Position numbers and translations under genes: made by a program
Part shown: positions 1-10,381 of the stretch, piece by piece
Position numbering within the stretch: position 1 is the stretch's first letter
How the letters are laid out: each line of letters starts with the position of its first letter
Notes under the pieces: generated by a model
What the model was told of the DNA's origin: nothing
The model's database searches: none
Seen by the model: the letters and a program-made list of their open reading frames with translations, nothing else
Source: Negativibacillus massiliensis
GTDB lineage: Bacteria > Bacillota > Clostridia > Oscillospirales > Ruminococcaceae
Length of the DNA: 64,000 nt
Assembly (NCBI RefSeq): GCF_900148495.1
Contig: NZ_FTRU01000008.1
Coordinates: forward strand, 1,550,001-1,614,000
Reading direction: 5' to 3'

Positions 1-2638
1 CGCTGTCCACCAATGTCTGGAGCACTTCAATCAGCTTGTGGACATCTGCTGCATGCAGTCCGGTTGTTGGCTCATCCAGAATGTAGATGGTTCGTCCGGT
101 CGCACGTTTGGAAAGTTCGGTTGCAAGCTTTACTCTCTGTGCCTCACCACCGGAAAGAGTTGTTGCAGACTGTCCCAGCTTTACATAGCCAAGTCCAACA
201 TCGCACAGGGTCTTCATCTTGCGTGCGATCTTCGGGATATTTTCGAAGAAAAGATATGCTTCCTCCGCTGTCATCTCCAAAACATCGCTGATATTTTTTC
301 CCTTATACTTTACTTCCAGTGTCTCACGGTTATAACGTTTTCCCTTGCAGACCTCACACGGAACATAGATGTCCGGCAAAAAGTGCATCTCGATCTGAAG
401 GATTCCGTCGCCCTCACAGGCTTCACAACGTCCGCCCTTCACATTAAAGGAAAATCTTCCGCTGTCATATCCTCTTGTTTTTGCTTCATTTGTCTGTGCA
501 AACAACTGACGAATATCGGTAAATACACCGGTATAGGTTGCAGGGTTGGAACGCGGGGTACGTCCAATTGGGCTCTGGCTGATTTCAATTACCTTATCCA
601 GCTCTTCCAATCCCACAATCTCCTTGTGCTTTCCCGGACGCTCTCTTGCCTGATTTAACGCTGCTGCAAGACCTTTATAGAGGATTTCGTTGATTAGCGA
701 CGATTTTCCCGAACCGGAAACGCCGGTAACTGCGGTAAAGGTTCCCAGCGGAATGGAAACGTTTACATTTTTAAGGTTATTCTGAGCTGCTCCCTTGATG
801 GTCAGTTTCTTTCCATTGCCTTCTCTGCGTTTTTCTGGAATTGGAATTTTCTTTCTGCCGCTCAGATACTGACCGGTAATCGAACGTTCGCAAGCCATGA
901 TTTCATAGACTGGACCGGCACAAACAACTTCACCGCCGTGTACACCTGCGCCCGGACCGATGTCCACAATGTAGTCTGAAGCAAACATTGTATCCTCATC
1001 ATGCTCTACCACAATGACGGTATTACCCAAGTCGCGCAGATGACGCAGGGTGTCGATCAACTTGTCATTGTCCCGCTGATGCAAACCGATGCTCGGTTCA
1101 TCCAGAATATACAGAACTCCCATGAGGGAAGAACCGATCTGGGTTGCAAGGCGGATACGCTGACTTTCTCCGCCCGACAAAGTTGCCGATGCTCTGGAGA
1201 GGGTCAGATAATCCAAACCAACATTTTTTAAAAATTCTAAGCGGGAACGAATCTCCTTGATGACCTGATGGGAGATCATCTCCTCTTTTTCGGTCAACTG
1301 AAGGTTATTGAAAAAGTCGATCATTGCCGCTACCGACAGTCGGCAAAGCTGGCTGATATTCATTCCACCGATCAGAACGGACAGGCTCTCCTTTTTCAGT
1401 CGGTCGCCATGACACTGCGGACAATCCACCGAGTTCATCCAGTTAGTAATTTCTTCCCTCATCCAGTTGGAAGAAGTCTCCCTGAAACGACGTTCGAGGT
1501 TGTTTGCCACTCCCTCAAACTCAGTATAATAGGTGGATTTTACATCCTCGGTATCGCGCACCATCTTGATCTTTTCGCCTTTGGTTCCGTACAAAAGGAT
1601 GTCCACAATCTCTTTTGGCAGGTCTTTTACCGGAGTGTCCAAAGAGAAATGATAGTGGTCTGCAAGGCTCTGGAAATACAGCTGGGAGATTCCCCCTTCT
1701 GCATAGTACCATCCGCTTGCCTTAATTGCGCCTTCCCGAATGGACTTGCTTTTATCCGGGATAACCAAGTCAGGGTCGATGCTCATAAAGGTACCTAAGC
1801 CAGTACATTTTTCACAGGCACCGAATGGATTGTTAAACGAAAACATACGAGGGTTTAATTCCTCAATACTGATGTTATGTTCCGGACAGGCATAATTTTG
1901 TGAGAACATCATCTCTTCCCCGTCCACAACATCCACAACAACCAAGCCGCCGGTCAGCCCAATTGCTGTTTCCAGTGAGTCGGTCAGTCTGGACTGAATA
2001 TCATCGCGCACAACCAAACGATCCACCACTATTTCAATGTTGTGCTTTTTATTTTTGTCCAGCGTAATCTCTTCCGAAAGGTCGTACAGGTTTCCATCCA
2101 CCCGAACACGAACATATCCAGATTTTTTAGCCCGTTCAAACTCTTTTTGGTGCATTCCCTTTTTGCCGCGGACAATTGGTGCCAGAATCTGGATTTTGCT
2201 TCGTTCCGGCAGCTCCATCACCTTGTCCACCATCTGGTCAACTGTCTGCTGACGGATTTCTCTGCCGCAGACCGGACAGTGCGGAATACCAATTCGTGCA
2301 TACAAAAGACGCAGATAGTCATAAATTTCGGTTACCGTTCCAACAGTGGAACGAGGGTTTTTGGATGTTGTTTTCTGGTCGATTGAAATTGCCGGAGAAA
2401 GTCCACTGATCTCATCGACATCCGGTTTTTCCATCATGCCCAAAAACTGACGCGCATAGGAAGAAAGGCTCTCCATATAACGCCGCTGACCATCCGCATA
2501 GATGGTATCAAAAGCAAGGGAAGATTTTCCTGAACCAGAAAGTCCGGTAAAGACAATCAGCTTGTCTCTTGGAATTTCCAGATCGATATTTTTCAGGTTG
2601 TGTTCCCTTGCACCATGAATCGTGATTTTATCGTTCAT
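1..2638 (-). CDS. uvrA: UvrABC excinuclease subunit A (partial, C-terminus cut by window edge)
   Basis: UvrA is the damage-sensing ATPase of nucleotide excision repair and loads UvrB onto DNA. The 879 residues visible carry two ABC modules: Walker [10 protein letters not shown] near residue 32 and GVSGSGKSS in the second half, with signatures LSGGESQR and LSGGEAQR. Zinc-binding Cys pairs (CPVCG, CEKC, CPQC, CEAC) are present. The start ATG overlaps the stop of the upstream nucleotidyltransferase by 4 bp, so translation is probably coupled. About the last 60 residues of a typical UvrA lie beyond position 1. The identification is secure. Confidence 0.97.
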   Translation of the reverse strand, partial: MNDKITIHGAREHNLKNIDLEIPRDKLIVFTGLSGSGKSSLAFDTIYADGQRRYMESLSSYARQFLGMMEKPDVDEISGLSPAISIDQKTTSKNPRSTVGTVTEIYDYLRLLYARIGIPHCPVCGREIRQQTVDQMVDKVMELPERSKIQILAPIVRGKKGMHQKEFERAKKSGYVRVRVDGNLYDLSEEITLDKNKKHNIEIVVDRLVVRDDIQSRLTDSLETAIGLTGGLVVVDVVDGEEMMFSQNYACPEHNISIEELNPRMFSFNNPFGACEKCTGLGTFMSIDPDLVIPDKSKSIREGAIKASGWYYAEGGISQLYFQSLADHYHFSLDTPVKDLPKEIVDILLYGTKGEKIKMVRDTEDVKSTYYTEFEGVANNLERRFRETSSNWMREEITNWMNSVDCPQCHGDRLKKESLSVLIGGMNISQLCRLSVAAMIDFFNNLQLTEKEEMISHQVIKEIRSRLEFLKNVGLDYLTLSRASATLSGGESQRIRLATQIGSSLMGVLYILDEPSIGLHQRDNDKLIDTLRHLRDLGNTVIVVEHDEDTMFASDYIVDIGPGAGVHGGEVVCAGPVYEIMACERSITGQYLSGRKKIPIPEKRREGNGKKLTIKGAAQNNLKNVNVSIPLGTFTAVTGVSGSGKSSLINEILYKGLAAALNQARERPGKHKEIVGLEELDKVIEISQSPIGRTPRSNPATYTGVFTDIRQLFAQTNEAKTRGYDSGRFSFNVKGGRCEACEGDGILQIEMHFLPDIYVPCEVCKGKRYNRETLEVKYKGKNISDVLEMTAEEAYLFFENIPKIARKMKTLCDVGLGYVKLGQSATTLSGGEAQRVKLATELSKRATGRTIYILDEPTTGLHAADVHKLIEVLQTLVDS

Positions 2639-3357
2639 TCTGTCCTCCCAAATATCGTTTTTCTTCTATCTGCACAAAGTCTCTGCTGTGTTTCTTCCCA
2701 AAGAATCTCCCTGCACCATAAAAACAATGCTTCCAAGGCTTCCTCCTGTTTGCAGGATATTCCTTCCCGCATCTTAATTCCAATCTGCAAAACTATTTGA
2801 TCCAGACCACTCAGACAGGTCAAAAGTTCTGTTCTGTCCTGAAGATATTCTCCTGTGTTCAGCCAATGACGGTTTTGCAGCAGATAAAATGTCCCTTTAT
2901 ATAAAAATGGAAGTATCTCTTGCAGGGTGTCTGGTGCATGAATATAGCGATGGCAAAGCTCATGATATAAATTGCCTGCTCCAGTTTTCAGGTAATCCTG
3001 CACATCCTGTCTGGAGTATGCAGGCACCAGTTGGGAAAGTGTTCCATAATAATCTTTTGTTTCGTGCAAAAGCTGGCAGATTTCAAAACGGTTCCAGTTT
3101 TTCATCTCTTTTCTTCCGCAGATAAATCCACAGCTTTTGTTAAAGTTTCCCACACGTTTTAAAATCTCGCGGTATTCTGCCATTCTTTCGACAGTAAACT
3201 CTTCCAGAATGACCATAACATCAATATCGCTGCTCTCCCTTGCTTCTCCTCTGCGAAAGCTCCCCTGTAATCCAAGGTACACCAGCTCATCTCCAAAGGT
3301 ATTGAGCAGTTCCTGTTTTATTTTCTGCATATAGACTTCGATATCAAAACCTTCCAT
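2635..3357 (-). CDS. Nucleotidyltransferase-domain protein between uvrB and uvrA
   Basis: A 240-residue protein with an N-terminal MNT-type nucleotidyltransferase core. The motif [18 protein letters not shown] (about residues 32-49) has the G-S and D-x-D metal-binding pattern of the polymerase-beta fold, as in aminoglycoside adenylyltransferases and minimal nucleotidyltransferases. The rest is helical and unassigned. It starts 23 bp after the uvrB stop and its TGA overlaps the uvrA ATG, so it is co-transcribed with the repair genes. Substrate unknown: it could modify a small molecule, a protein or RNA. I do not infer antibiotic resistance. Confidence 0.75.
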   Translation of the reverse strand: MEGFDIEVYMQKIKQELLNTFGDELVYLGLQGSFRRGEARESSDIDVMVILEEFTVERMAEYREILKRVGNFNKSCGFICGRKEMKNWNRFEICQLLHETKDYYGTLSQLVPAYSRQDVQDYLKTGAGNLYHELCHRYIHAPDTLQEILPFLYKGTFYLLQNRHWLNTGEYLQDRTELLTCLSGLDQIVLQIGIKMREGISCKQEEALEALFLWCREILWEETQQRLCADRRKTIFGRTE

Positions 3358-3380
3358 TTTTTCACCTGCTTTCTGCCCTT

Positions 3381-5429
3381 TTATTTTCTGCTTCGTTTTC
3401 CGCTTTTATTTTTTTCGTCCGCTTCCTTCATAATCTTCAGGTTTGGATTTGCAGTATATTGCTCCTTGAGCTTTTTGATCTTATCCCGCAGGTAAGCAGC
3501 ATGTTCAAATTCCAGAATCTGTGCCGCGCTCTTCATTTCGGCAGTCAGCTTTTCAATGGTAGCCCTCAGTTCCGTCTGGGTCATGCGCTTCTTACCTTTA
3601 CCCAGCTTATCGGTATGCTCACGGGTGGAAATTTCCAGGATTTCCCGTACATCCTTCTTAATGGTCTGCGGAACAATTCCATGCTCCTCATTATATTTTA
3701 ACTGAACCTCACGACGGCGGTAGGTCTCGCTGATTGCCCGTTCCATCGAGTCGGTCACCGAGTCCGCATACATGATAACCTTACCGTTTGCGTTTCTCGC
3801 TGCTCGGCCGATAGTCTGAATCAGCGAAGTTTCACTTCTCAGGAAACCTTCCTTGTCTGCATCCAGAATCGCCACCAGCGAAACTTCCGGAATATCCAGA
3901 CCTTCACGCAGCAGGTTAATGCCGACCAGGACATCAAACTCACCCAGACGAAGATCACGGATAATTTCCATTCGCTCGATCGTGTCGATATCATGGTGCA
4001 TGTACCGCACCTTGACCCCCATGTTTTCAAAATATCCGGTCAGATCCTCCGCCATCTTTTTGGTCAGGGTAGTTACCAGCACGCGCTCACCCTTTTCCAC
4101 GCGGGTATTGATTTCGGACAGCAGATCATCAATCTGTCCGTCAACCGGACGAACATCGATTTCCGGATCAACCAATCCGGTCGGTCGGATGACCTGTTCC
4201 ACAATACGTTTGCTCTTTTCCTTCTCGAAAGGTCCCGGAGTCGCACTGACAAAAATCACCTGATTGAGTTTGCTGTAAAACTCATCAAAGGTAAGCGGGC
4301 GATTATCAAAGGCAGACGGCAGGCGGAATCCATAATCCACCAGATTCTTCTTTCTTGCCTGATCCCCCGCATGCATTCCGCGAACCTGCGGCAGGGTAAC
4401 ATGGGACTCATCCACGAACAACAGAAAATCATCCGGAAAATAGTCAAGCAAGGTATAAGGACAGCTGCCCGGAGCCCTGCCTGAAAGAACACGGGAATAG
4501 TTTTCGATTCCCTTACAGAAACCGATCTCAGTCAGCATCTCCATGTCGTAGTTTGTACGCTCCATGATGCGCTGTGCTTCAATGAGCTTGTCGTTTGCCT
4601 TAAAGTAAGCAATCCTTTCTTCCATCTCGTCCCGAATCTCGGTCAGTGCCTTCTGCATCTTATCTCTTGGAACGATATAGTGAGATGCCGGATAGATTGC
4701 AACATGGGAAACCACGTTTTTTACCTCGCCGGTGACCACATTGATTTCTGAAATACGGTCGATCTCATCACCGAAAAACTCAACGCGGATTGCTGTTTCA
4801 CTTCCATAGGATGGAAAAATCTCCACTACATCCCCGCGCACACGGAATTTGTTTCGGATGAAATTGACATCATTGCGCTCATACTGCAGTTCGACCAGCT
4901 TTTTGGTCAGTTCATCGCGCTCCTTCTGCATTCCGGTACGCAGCGAGATTACCATGTTGCGGTAATCGATTGGGTCACCCAGCGAATAGATGCAGGAAAC
5001 ACTGGCAACGATGATGACATCCCTGCGTTCGGACAGTGCCGAAGTTGCCGAATGTCTGAGCTTCTCGATCTCATCATTGATTGCACTGTCCTTTTCTATA
5101 TAGGTATCAGTATTTGCGATATAGGCCTCCGGCTGATAATAGTCGTAGTAGGAGACGAAGTATTCCACCGCATTATTGGGAAAAAACGCCTTAAATTCCG
5201 AACAAAGCTGTGCTGCCAGCGTCTTGTTGTGTGCCAGAACCAAAGTTGGACGATTTACTTCTTTGATAATATTGGCCATGGTAAAAGTTTTACCCGAACC
5301 AGTAACACCCAGCAGCGTCTGTTCCTTGTCTCCATGAAGAACACCCTCTGCCAACTGCTGGATTGCCTGCGGCTGGTCTCCAGTCGGCTGATAGGCCGAT
5401 ACCAGCTCAAATCCTTTTTCTTCCTGCAT
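3381..5429 (-). CDS. uvrB: UvrABC excinuclease subunit B
   Basis: UvrB is the DNA-loading helicase-like core of nucleotide excision repair. This 682-residue protein has Walker A GVTGSGKT (residues 41-48), the beta-hairpin [10 protein letters not shown] used for strand separation, helicase motifs including QTIGRAARN, and a C-terminal UVR coiled-coil that contacts UvrC. The ATG at 5429 is preferred over an upstream in-frame codon because it follows a purine-rich SD (gaaggga) and matches the usual UvrB N-terminus. It heads the uvrB-nucleotidyltransferase-uvrA unit behind a near-consensus promoter. Confidence 0.98.
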   Translation of the reverse strand: MQEEKGFELVSAYQPTGDQPQAIQQLAEGVLHGDKEQTLLGVTGSGKTFTMANIIKEVNRPTLVLAHNKTLAAQLCSEFKAFFPNNAVEYFVSYYDYYQPEAYIANTDTYIEKDSAINDEIEKLRHSATSALSERRDVIIVASVSCIYSLGDPIDYRNMVISLRTGMQKERDELTKKLVELQYERNDVNFIRNKFRVRGDVVEIFPSYGSETAIRVEFFGDEIDRISEINVVTGEVKNVVSHVAIYPASHYIVPRDKMQKALTEIRDEMEERIAYFKANDKLIEAQRIMERTNYDMEMLTEIGFCKGIENYSRVLSGRAPGSCPYTLLDYFPDDFLLFVDESHVTLPQVRGMHAGDQARKKNLVDYGFRLPSAFDNRPLTFDEFYSKLNQVIFVSATPGPFEKEKSKRIVEQVIRPTGLVDPEIDVRPVDGQIDDLLSEINTRVEKGERVLVTTLTKKMAEDLTGYFENMGVKVRYMHHDIDTIERMEIIRDLRLGEFDVLVGINLLREGLDIPEVSLVAILDADKEGFLRSETSLIQTIGRAARNANGKVIMYADSVTDSMERAISETYRRREVQLKYNEEHGIVPQTIKKDVREILEISTREHTDKLGKGKKRMTQTELRATIEKLTAEMKSAAQILEFEHAAYLRDKIKKLKEQYTANPNLKIMKEADEKNKSGKRSRK

Positions 5430-5484
5430 TTTCTTCCCTTCTTTCCCGTTTTTATTTTCGTGATTTCTTCTCTTATCTCCTATG

Positions 5485-5513
5485 ATTTTAGCACTACGCA
5501 AACGTGAAGTCAA
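5485..5513 (-). promoter_or_regulatory. Promoter of uvrB operon
   Basis: On the minus strand TTGACT and TAAAAT are separated by 17 bp, a near-consensus sigma-A promoter about 55 bp upstream of the uvrB ATG. No clear LexA (SOS) operator was recognised around it. Confidence 0.8.
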
Positions 5514-5595
5514 TCGATATTTTCACTTTGCAAACAAAAGCAGTTCTCTTACCAAATCTCTTTTTTATTGTAGACTTTTTCTGTGCTATTTAAGC

Positions 5596-5623
5596 AAAAA
5601 AGGCAGCCAAAAGCTGCCTTTTT
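5596..5623 (-). terminator. Intrinsic terminator after the secreted protein gene
   Basis: A GGCAGC/GCTGCC stem with a 5-base loop is flanked by A6 and T5. It lies 30 bp past the stop of the secreted protein gene and insulates the uvrB promoter from it. Confidence 0.85.
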
Positions 5624-5653
5624 CACAATATCAATCAAATTAAAAATGGACGA

Positions 5654-6547
5654 TTAATAAACTCTCCAGTAACGAACACCGTCGCGGTAGGAATAGTAAT
5701 GATAGTCGTCATAGTAGTCACCCAGATAGATGGTATCGGTTTCATATCCATCCTTGGAGATGGTCAGTTTATCATCCCAGTAACGGTTTGGACCTACATC
5801 AAAGGTATTGGTTCCTTTGGTTGTGGTACCAATCTTTTCTCCGTTCCAGCGTACTGTTGCACCAGAAACATCACAGTAAAAACGAACACTGCTTCCACGG
5901 TCATATACATTGCTGACGCCAAGATCCGAATCGCTTCTTCTGTAATATCTGCCGTCATAATAGTAGTAACGGTCATAATCATAATTAGAGGAAACACTTT
6001 CAATCTTTGGTGGCTCTACGTAAGATTTTACCCGATGGCTGAGCAGACCTTTTACGCTGTTTTTATTTTTTGCATAAACAACTTCCACATCGCTGCCGCT
6101 GTTAGCTGTCAATTTTGCACCGCTCGAGCTCAGATATGCTCTGCTGATTTCTCCATCTACTTTAATCTGGGCATTGCCATCCGAATAAAGTTCTTTGATA
6201 TCAGCATCTTCATCCAGCTGAATGGTGTAATCTTTATCCAGTGTCTGGCTGATGTTGAGGTAATCGATGTCGCCGGAAATGCTGACGTCTTTCTGTTCAC
6301 CAAGCGTTACCTTTTTGCCGCCCTCATCCTCTGTGCGGAAAGACAGTGCGATACCGCCATCATTGCTCTTACTCAAAGAAAGCTTCGAGTCCTCCAGCTG
6401 ATAGGTTGCCTTTGTTTCCCCATTGTTCACGGTCAGCAGATCATCATCAACCGAAACGCTGTATTTTGCTTCTGCTGCAAAAGCGGTTACGCTCATTGAC
6501 AGAATCATTGCTGCTGTGAGTAACATAGTCATCGTTTTTTTCATCAT
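5654..6547 (-). CDS. Secreted protein with PEGA-like C-terminal region, Tyr/Asp-rich
   Basis: A 297-residue exported protein with a signal peptide (Lys-rich start, hydrophobic stretch, AFA-A cleavage site near residue 25). The middle is polar and repetitive, with beta-strand character. From about residue 195 it is rich in Tyr, Asp and Arg. Residues about 225-275 (GATVRWNGEKIGTTTKG onwards) resemble a PEGA-type surface repeat, followed by a YYDDYHYYSYRDG tail. Start ATGATG follows AGGAGG. It has its own terminator; radC ends 60 bp upstream. Function unknown; extracytoplasmic location is inferred from the signal peptide. Confidence 0.75.
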   Translation of the reverse strand: MMKKTMTMLLTAAMILSMSVTAFAAEAKYSVSVDDDLLTVNNGETKATYQLEDSKLSLSKSNDGGIALSFRTEDEGGKKVTLGEQKDVSISGDIDYLNISQTLDKDYTIQLDEDADIKELYSDGNAQIKVDGEISRAYLSSSGAKLTANSGSDVEVVYAKNKNSVKGLLSHRVKSYVEPPKIESVSSNYDYDRYYYYDGRYYRRSDSDLGVSNVYDRGSSVRFYCDVSGATVRWNGEKIGTTTKGTNTFDVGPNRYWDDKLTISKDGYETDTIYLGDYYDDYHYYSYRDGVRYWRVY

Positions 6548-6607
6548 CGTTCTCCTCCTTTTTCTCCGTAAAGCGGAGTTTTTGCCTCTTTGGGCTTTAT
6601 CCTTAAG

Positions 6608-7297
6608 CTAAAACAGCTTATGGTCTTTCATGGAATAATACTCTCCATCTGTTATAACGAAATGATCGTGCAGCTTTACTCCAATATCCTTTAAAAAATC
6701 CTGCGCGCGTCTCGTCATGGTAATGTCTTCTCTGGATGGCAGCACCAAACCACTGGGATGGTTGTGTGCCAGAATGATGTCGTGTGTGTTTTTCTTCATG
6801 CATAGCCGTGCCACCTCACGCAGGGTGGTTGTGACGCTGTCACCGACCCCGCTCCCAAGCTCATCACAGTACAAAACCCGTCGGTCGGGTGTCATACACA
6901 GAATAATCAAAGTCTCCTTTGTGCGTCCTCTGAAACGGGCACTCAGGTAACTTCCTGCCTTTGCCGAGGTGTTTAGGATCACCTTTTCCGGTTTCTCTCC
7001 CTGCTTTCTCTGCCAGTGGTTTACTGCCGAAAACAGACACAGAAAGGAAGCGACCGCTTCTCCTACCCCTGGGACCTGTATCAGTTCATCTTTGGAAGCA
7101 TCCAGCACTTCTGCAAGGTTTCCAAAATGATTGATCAGTTCGTGTGCTAGAGGATTGGTGTCGCGGCGTGGAATTACCTGAAACAGGATAAGCTCCAGAA
7201 TCTCGTGCTCGCTGAATCCATCCAGCCCTACCTGATCAAACCGCTGTCTTAATCGTTTGCGATGTCCCTCATGGATATTTTTGTTTTCCTGCTGCAT
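6608..7297 (-). CDS. radC: RadC-family JAMM/MPN domain protein
   Basis: A 229-residue RadC family protein. It has an N-terminal UPF0758 region, a helix-hairpin-helix near VPGVGEAV (residues 75-82), and a C-terminal MPN domain with the JAMM metal-binding signature HNHPSG (residues 178-183) followed by a downstream Asp. The family is widely conserved, but a direct role in repair is not established. It is divergent from the pseudouridine synthase gene. Confidence 0.95.
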   Translation of the reverse strand: MQQENKNIHEGHRKRLRQRFDQVGLDGFSEHEILELILFQVIPRRDTNPLAHELINHFGNLAEVLDASKDELIQVPGVGEAVASFLCLFSAVNHWQRKQGEKPEKVILNTSAKAGSYLSARFRGRTKETLIILCMTPDRRVLYCDELGSGVGDSVTTTLREVARLCMKKNTHDIILAHNHPSGLVLPSREDITMTRRAQDFLKDIGVKLHDHFVITDGEYYSMKDHKLF

Positions 7298-7323
7298 GAT
7301 AGCACATCGTTCCTTTCCTTTTT

Positions 7324-7341
7324 GTCAGAATCTGTTCTGAC
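7324..7341. repeat. Short inverted repeat in the radC/rlu divergent region
   Basis: GTCAGAA-tctg-TTCTGAC is a perfect 7-bp inverted repeat with a 4-base centre, 14 bp upstream of the -35 of the rlu promoter and 27 bp upstream of radC. It could be an operator or a small hairpin; no regulator is evident. Confidence 0.5.
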
Positions 7342-7354
7342 ATGCCTTCATTCC

Positions 7355-7382
7355 TTGCAAAATTTTATCGGTATGTTATAAT
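7355..7382 (+). promoter_or_regulatory. Promoter of the RluA-family gene
   Basis: TTGCAA and TATAAT are 16 bp apart, with an extended TG motif (TGTTATAAT) just upstream of the -10. The start codon lies 50 bp downstream. Confidence 0.75.
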
Positions 7383-7432
7383 CAAATCATTCCAAAACAC
7401 CAAGCCGCTCTTGATGCAGAAAGGTATGTTCT

Positions 7433-8389
7433 ATGAAATCGTTTACCATCAATCAAAATGATGCGGGACAGCGGATCAGCAAGTTTGTCGAAAAAACAGT
7501 TCCTGCTCTCCCTAACAATCTGTTATATAAATATTTCCGATTAAAACGGATTAAGCTCAATAAAAAACGCTGTCAGCCTCAGGACAAGCTTCAGGCTGGA
7601 GACCTTGTAGAATTGTATATCAACGACGAATTCTTCGGAGAAGGCCGCCAGGACCTTGCATTTTTAAAGGTGCCCAGCTCACTCAATATCATCTATGAAG
7701 ATGAAAATATCATGCTGGTGGATAAAAAGCCCGGTCTGGTCGTCCATGAGGATGATAACAACACCCCCGATACCCTGATCAACCGCATCCTCCACTATCT
7801 CTATGAGAAAGGAGAGTACGATCCTGAACAGGAAAACAGCTTCGTTCCCGCTTTGTGCAACCGCATTGACCGCAATACCGGCGGCATTGTAATCGCTGCC
7901 AAAAACGCTCAGTCCCTGCGCATCCTCAACCAGAAGGTCAAAGATCGGGAGCTTGTGAAACTTTACCTCTGTCTGGTACACGGCGTTCCAGAACCAAAAT
8001 CTGCAACCTTAAAAGATTTTCTGCTCAAAGACAGCAGTCGCAATCAGGTCCGAATCTATCGGAATCAGGTACCGGGCAGCAAAACCATCATTACCCGCTA
8101 CAAAACACTGGAAACCAACGGAAAGCTCAGCCTTTTGGAAGTGGATCTCAAAACAGGCAGAACTCATCAGATCCGCGCTCACATGGCTTTCTACGGACAT
8201 CCTCTGGTTGGCGATACTAAATACGGAACCAATGCCCAAAACAAAGGTCTTGGCTATTCCTATCAGGCTTTGTACGCTTACAAACTGCGTTTTGCTTTCC
8301 AGACTGACGGCGGAATCCTCTCTTATCTGGATGGTCGGGAATTCTGCGTAGAAAATGTTCCGTTTGCAAAAGAAATTGCAAAACGATAA
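7433..8389 (+). CDS. RluA-family 23S rRNA pseudouridine synthase
   Basis: A 318-residue pseudouridine synthase of the RluA/RluC/RluD family, which isomerises uridines in rRNA. It has an N-terminal S4-like RNA-binding region (residues about 12-70), then the catalytic domain with NRIDRNTGG (the family HRLDxxTSG motif with its catalytic Asp) and GRTHQIRAH. The family's His-Arg-Leu is here Asn-Arg-Ile, a mild deviation. The exact uridine target cannot be told from sequence. Own promoter upstream and own terminator downstream. Confidence 0.92.
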   Translation: MKSFTINQNDAGQRISKFVEKTVPALPNNLLYKYFRLKRIKLNKKRCQPQDKLQAGDLVELYINDEFFGEGRQDLAFLKVPSSLNIIYEDENIMLVDKKPGLVVHEDDNNTPDTLINRILHYLYEKGEYDPEQENSFVPALCNRIDRNTGGIVIAAKNAQSLRILNQKVKDRELVKLYLCLVHGVPEPKSATLKDFLLKDSSRNQVRIYRNQVPGSKTIITRYKTLETNGKLSLLEVDLKTGRTHQIRAHMAFYGHPLVGDTKYGTNAQNKGLGYSYQALYAYKLRFAFQTDGGILSYLDGREFCVENVPFAKEIAKR

Positions 8390-8413
8390 AATAAATTCTA
8401 CTCTTATAAGATA

Positions 8414-8476
8414 ACGGGAAATCGCACATAATGCAATAGTTTTTATAAAAATTAGTGTGATTTCCCTGTTTTTTTG
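8414..8476 (+). terminator. Intrinsic terminator after the RluA-family gene
   Basis: A long stem (ACGGGAAATC paired with GATTTCCCTGT, extended by CACA/TGTG) ends in T7. It lies between two convergent genes. Confidence 0.75.
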
Positions 8477-8505
8477 TTTATTTTTTGTGATATTGCCAAA
8501 ACACC

Positions 8506-8940
8506 TTACAAGATCAGTACAAAAGTTCCGGCTGTAATCAGTAGACCTCCCACAATCGATTGCCAGGTAAGCTGCTCTTTTAGTACAACAAATGCCAGCA
8601 CCATGCTGATTACCACACTGGACTTGTCAATCGGTACGACCCTGCTTGCATCCCCCATCTGCAGCGCCCGGTAATAAAATAGCCAGGACAGTCCAGTTGC
8701 AATTCCGGATAAAACCAGAAACAGCCAGGAGCGCGCTCCAATGTTGGAAATCTGTTTCTGTACACCGGTCATAAAAACCAATCCCCAAGCCATTACCAGA
8801 ACAACCACCGTTCTGATCGCAGTTGCAAGGTTGGAATCCACTCCATTAATTCCGATTTTTGCCAGAATAGAGGTCAATGCCGCAAACAATGCCGACAGCA
8901 GCGCATAAACGACCCAGAGAGAACCTGTTGTTTGGTTCAT
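8506..8940 (-). CDS. EamA/DMT family single-domain transporter
   Basis: A 144-residue integral membrane protein with four to five predicted hydrophobic helices and a single EamA (drug/metabolite transporter) repeat. Two-repeat family members are about twice as long, so this one presumably works as a dimer. The ATG at 8940 is chosen because AGGAGG sits 7 bases upstream; an ATG two codons earlier is too close to the SD. Substrate unknown. Confidence 0.82.
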   Translation of the reverse strand: MNQTTGSLWVVYALLSALFAALTSILAKIGINGVDSNLATAIRTVVVLVMAWGLVFMTGVQKQISNIGARSWLFLVLSGIATGLSWLFYYRALQMGDASRVVPIDKSSVVISMVLAFVVLKEQLTWQSIVGGLLITAGTFVLIL

Positions 8941-8967
8941 AATCATTCCTCCTCATAACAAATGTTG

Positions 8968-8995
8968 AAAACGCTCCCTGACCGGGAGCGTTTTT
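8968..8995 (-). terminator. Intrinsic terminator after the TraX-like gene
   Basis: A 7-bp stem CGCTCCC/GGGAGCG with a TGACC loop, flanked by A4 and T5. The flanking run overlaps the stop codon of the TraX-like gene. Confidence 0.85.
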
Positions 8996-9800
8996 ATCTT
9001 GTTTTCTCTATTAGATTAGACAAAAGAAAGAATATCCAGATGTGTGCCGGATAAAAGAAATAAAAGAATTTTCCGTTTCCTTTTCCCTTCCTGCCATTAT
9101 ACAAAAGCATCAGCGGCAAGGAACCAATCATCATCCACTGATAAAAATACTGCACCATATAATTGAGCTGCCCATAGGAAAGCGAACGACTGAAAGAAGA
9201 ATACAGCTGCAATGCGCAATAGATGATATACCCAATACAGAGACGTTTGGAAGAGTTCATGCAAAAATAAAGAATCAATCCCAACAGTACAACATCGATG
9301 CTCCCTTCACAGAAAGCAATGTTCGGGATCAGTCCATTGATAAATCGTGCCCACTGTTTTCCCTGTCCTAATGTCAGATTGCTCATCACAATCACCAGAA
9401 CCTGAACTGCTGCAAAGATCCCCAGTGCTGCTTCCGGACGCTTGAGACGGTCGGTCCGTTGATAATTATCATCAAAGCTTTCAAAAATCCAAATTAGAAC
9501 TGCGATAACCACCATCGTGGAGAGAATGTTATTGCTGACCGCAACCGGGGCATTGGGATAAAGCAGCGTCAGCAAAAGATTTCCACTCCCCATCACCGCC
9601 GAACCAATCCACAGCCGCTTGATATATCTTGTCCGACTTCGGGTCTTACGCATTCCAACTGCAAGGCAGAACAAAAACAGCGGTGCTGACATTCTGCCCA
9701 GATAACGAAACCACAACGGAATCTGTCCGGGGAAAAATTCTCCCAGATGATCCAAAACCATCAAAACAAGTGCAGTCCATTTTAATGCAGAGGTACTCAT
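8994..9800 (-). CDS. TraX-family membrane protein
   Basis: A 268-residue polytopic membrane protein. The N-terminus (LKWTALVLMVLDHLG then a PLFLFCLA stretch) matches the TraX family, named after the F-plasmid pilin N-acetylase and now a broad group of membrane acyltransferase-like proteins. About eight hydrophobic segments are visible. A chromosomal copy in a non-conjugative setting probably acylates some other envelope substrate (inference). SD aggaggttatc precedes the ATG. Confidence 0.82.
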   Translation of the reverse strand: MSTSALKWTALVLMVLDHLGEFFPGQIPLWFRYLGRMSAPLFLFCLAVGMRKTRSRTRYIKRLWIGSAVMGSGNLLLTLLYPNAPVAVSNNILSTMVVIAVLIWIFESFDDNYQRTDRLKRPEAALGIFAAVQVLVIVMSNLTLGQGKQWARFINGLIPNIAFCEGSIDVVLLGLILYFCMNSSKRLCIGYIIYCALQLYSSFSRSLSYGQLNYMVQYFYQWMMIGSLPLMLLYNGRKGKGNGKFFYFFYPAHIWIFFLLSNLIEKTR

Positions 9801-9814
9801 GATAACCTCCTTTC

Positions 9815-9862
9815 AAAAAGAAAACAGCTTTTCCCAAATCCAAAGATTAATGGGAAAGCTGT
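9815..9862 (-). terminator. Intrinsic terminator after the coiled-coil gene
   Basis: The stem ACAGCTTTTCCCA/TGGGAAAGCTGT, read on the minus strand, is followed by a T-rich tract. It closes the rsmD-coaD-coiled-coil operon. Confidence 0.75.
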
Positions 9863-9868
9863 ACTTTT

Positions 9869-10354
9869 TTAGTCTTCTTTTTGTACCTGAATCTGTTTTG
9901 ATTTGCTGGTTGCGTTGCGCAGTGCCTGACGGGTATCCCGAACATTTTTCAGAGAAGTGCTCAGGTTTTCCTCTGTCTGTTTTAAGATCGAATCAGAGAA
10001 CTCGTGAGATGCACGGCGGATTTCCTTTGCAGCCATCTGTGCCTGAGCGATGATGTCAGCTGCTTTTTCCTGTGCCTGTTTGACAATCTCTTCCTGAGCA
10101 ATCAGCATTCTGGCACGCTCTTCTGCTTTGCGCAGAGTGGTTTCTGCCTGACGCTCTGCGGTTTTGATAATATCGTTGCGGTCTGCAACAATCATCTTTG
10201 CCTGTTTAATTTCACCTGGGAGATTCAGACGGATATCTTCCACGCACTCTTTTACCTTCTGTGCGTCAACCACGCAGCGTCCTCCCGAAAAAGGAAGGCT
10301 CCATGCTTCTTCCAACATGTCGTCGATCATATTCAAAATTTCATCAATATTCAT
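9869..10354 (-). CDS. Coiled-coil protein downstream of coaD
   Basis: A 161-residue protein, almost entirely charged alpha-helix with long heptads (Ala/Glu/Arg-rich from about residue 45 to 125). Such proteins are often loosely annotated as DivIVA-like or ATPase-subunit-like. No catalytic motif is visible. It is the third gene of the rsmD-coaD operon, 27 bp after coaD, a linkage I recall in other clostridia. A structural or division-associated scaffold is possible but unproven. Confidence 0.7.
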   Translation of the reverse strand: MNIDEILNMIDDMLEEAWSLPFSGGRCVVDAQKVKECVEDIRLNLPGEIKQAKMIVADRNDIIKTAERQAETTLRKAEERARMLIAQEEIVKQAQEKAADIIAQAQMAAKEIRRASHEFSDSILKQTEENLSTSLKNVRDTRQALRNATSKSKQIQVQKED

Positions 10355-10381
10355 CGTACATTCCTCCTGTTCCTGCTTTTG

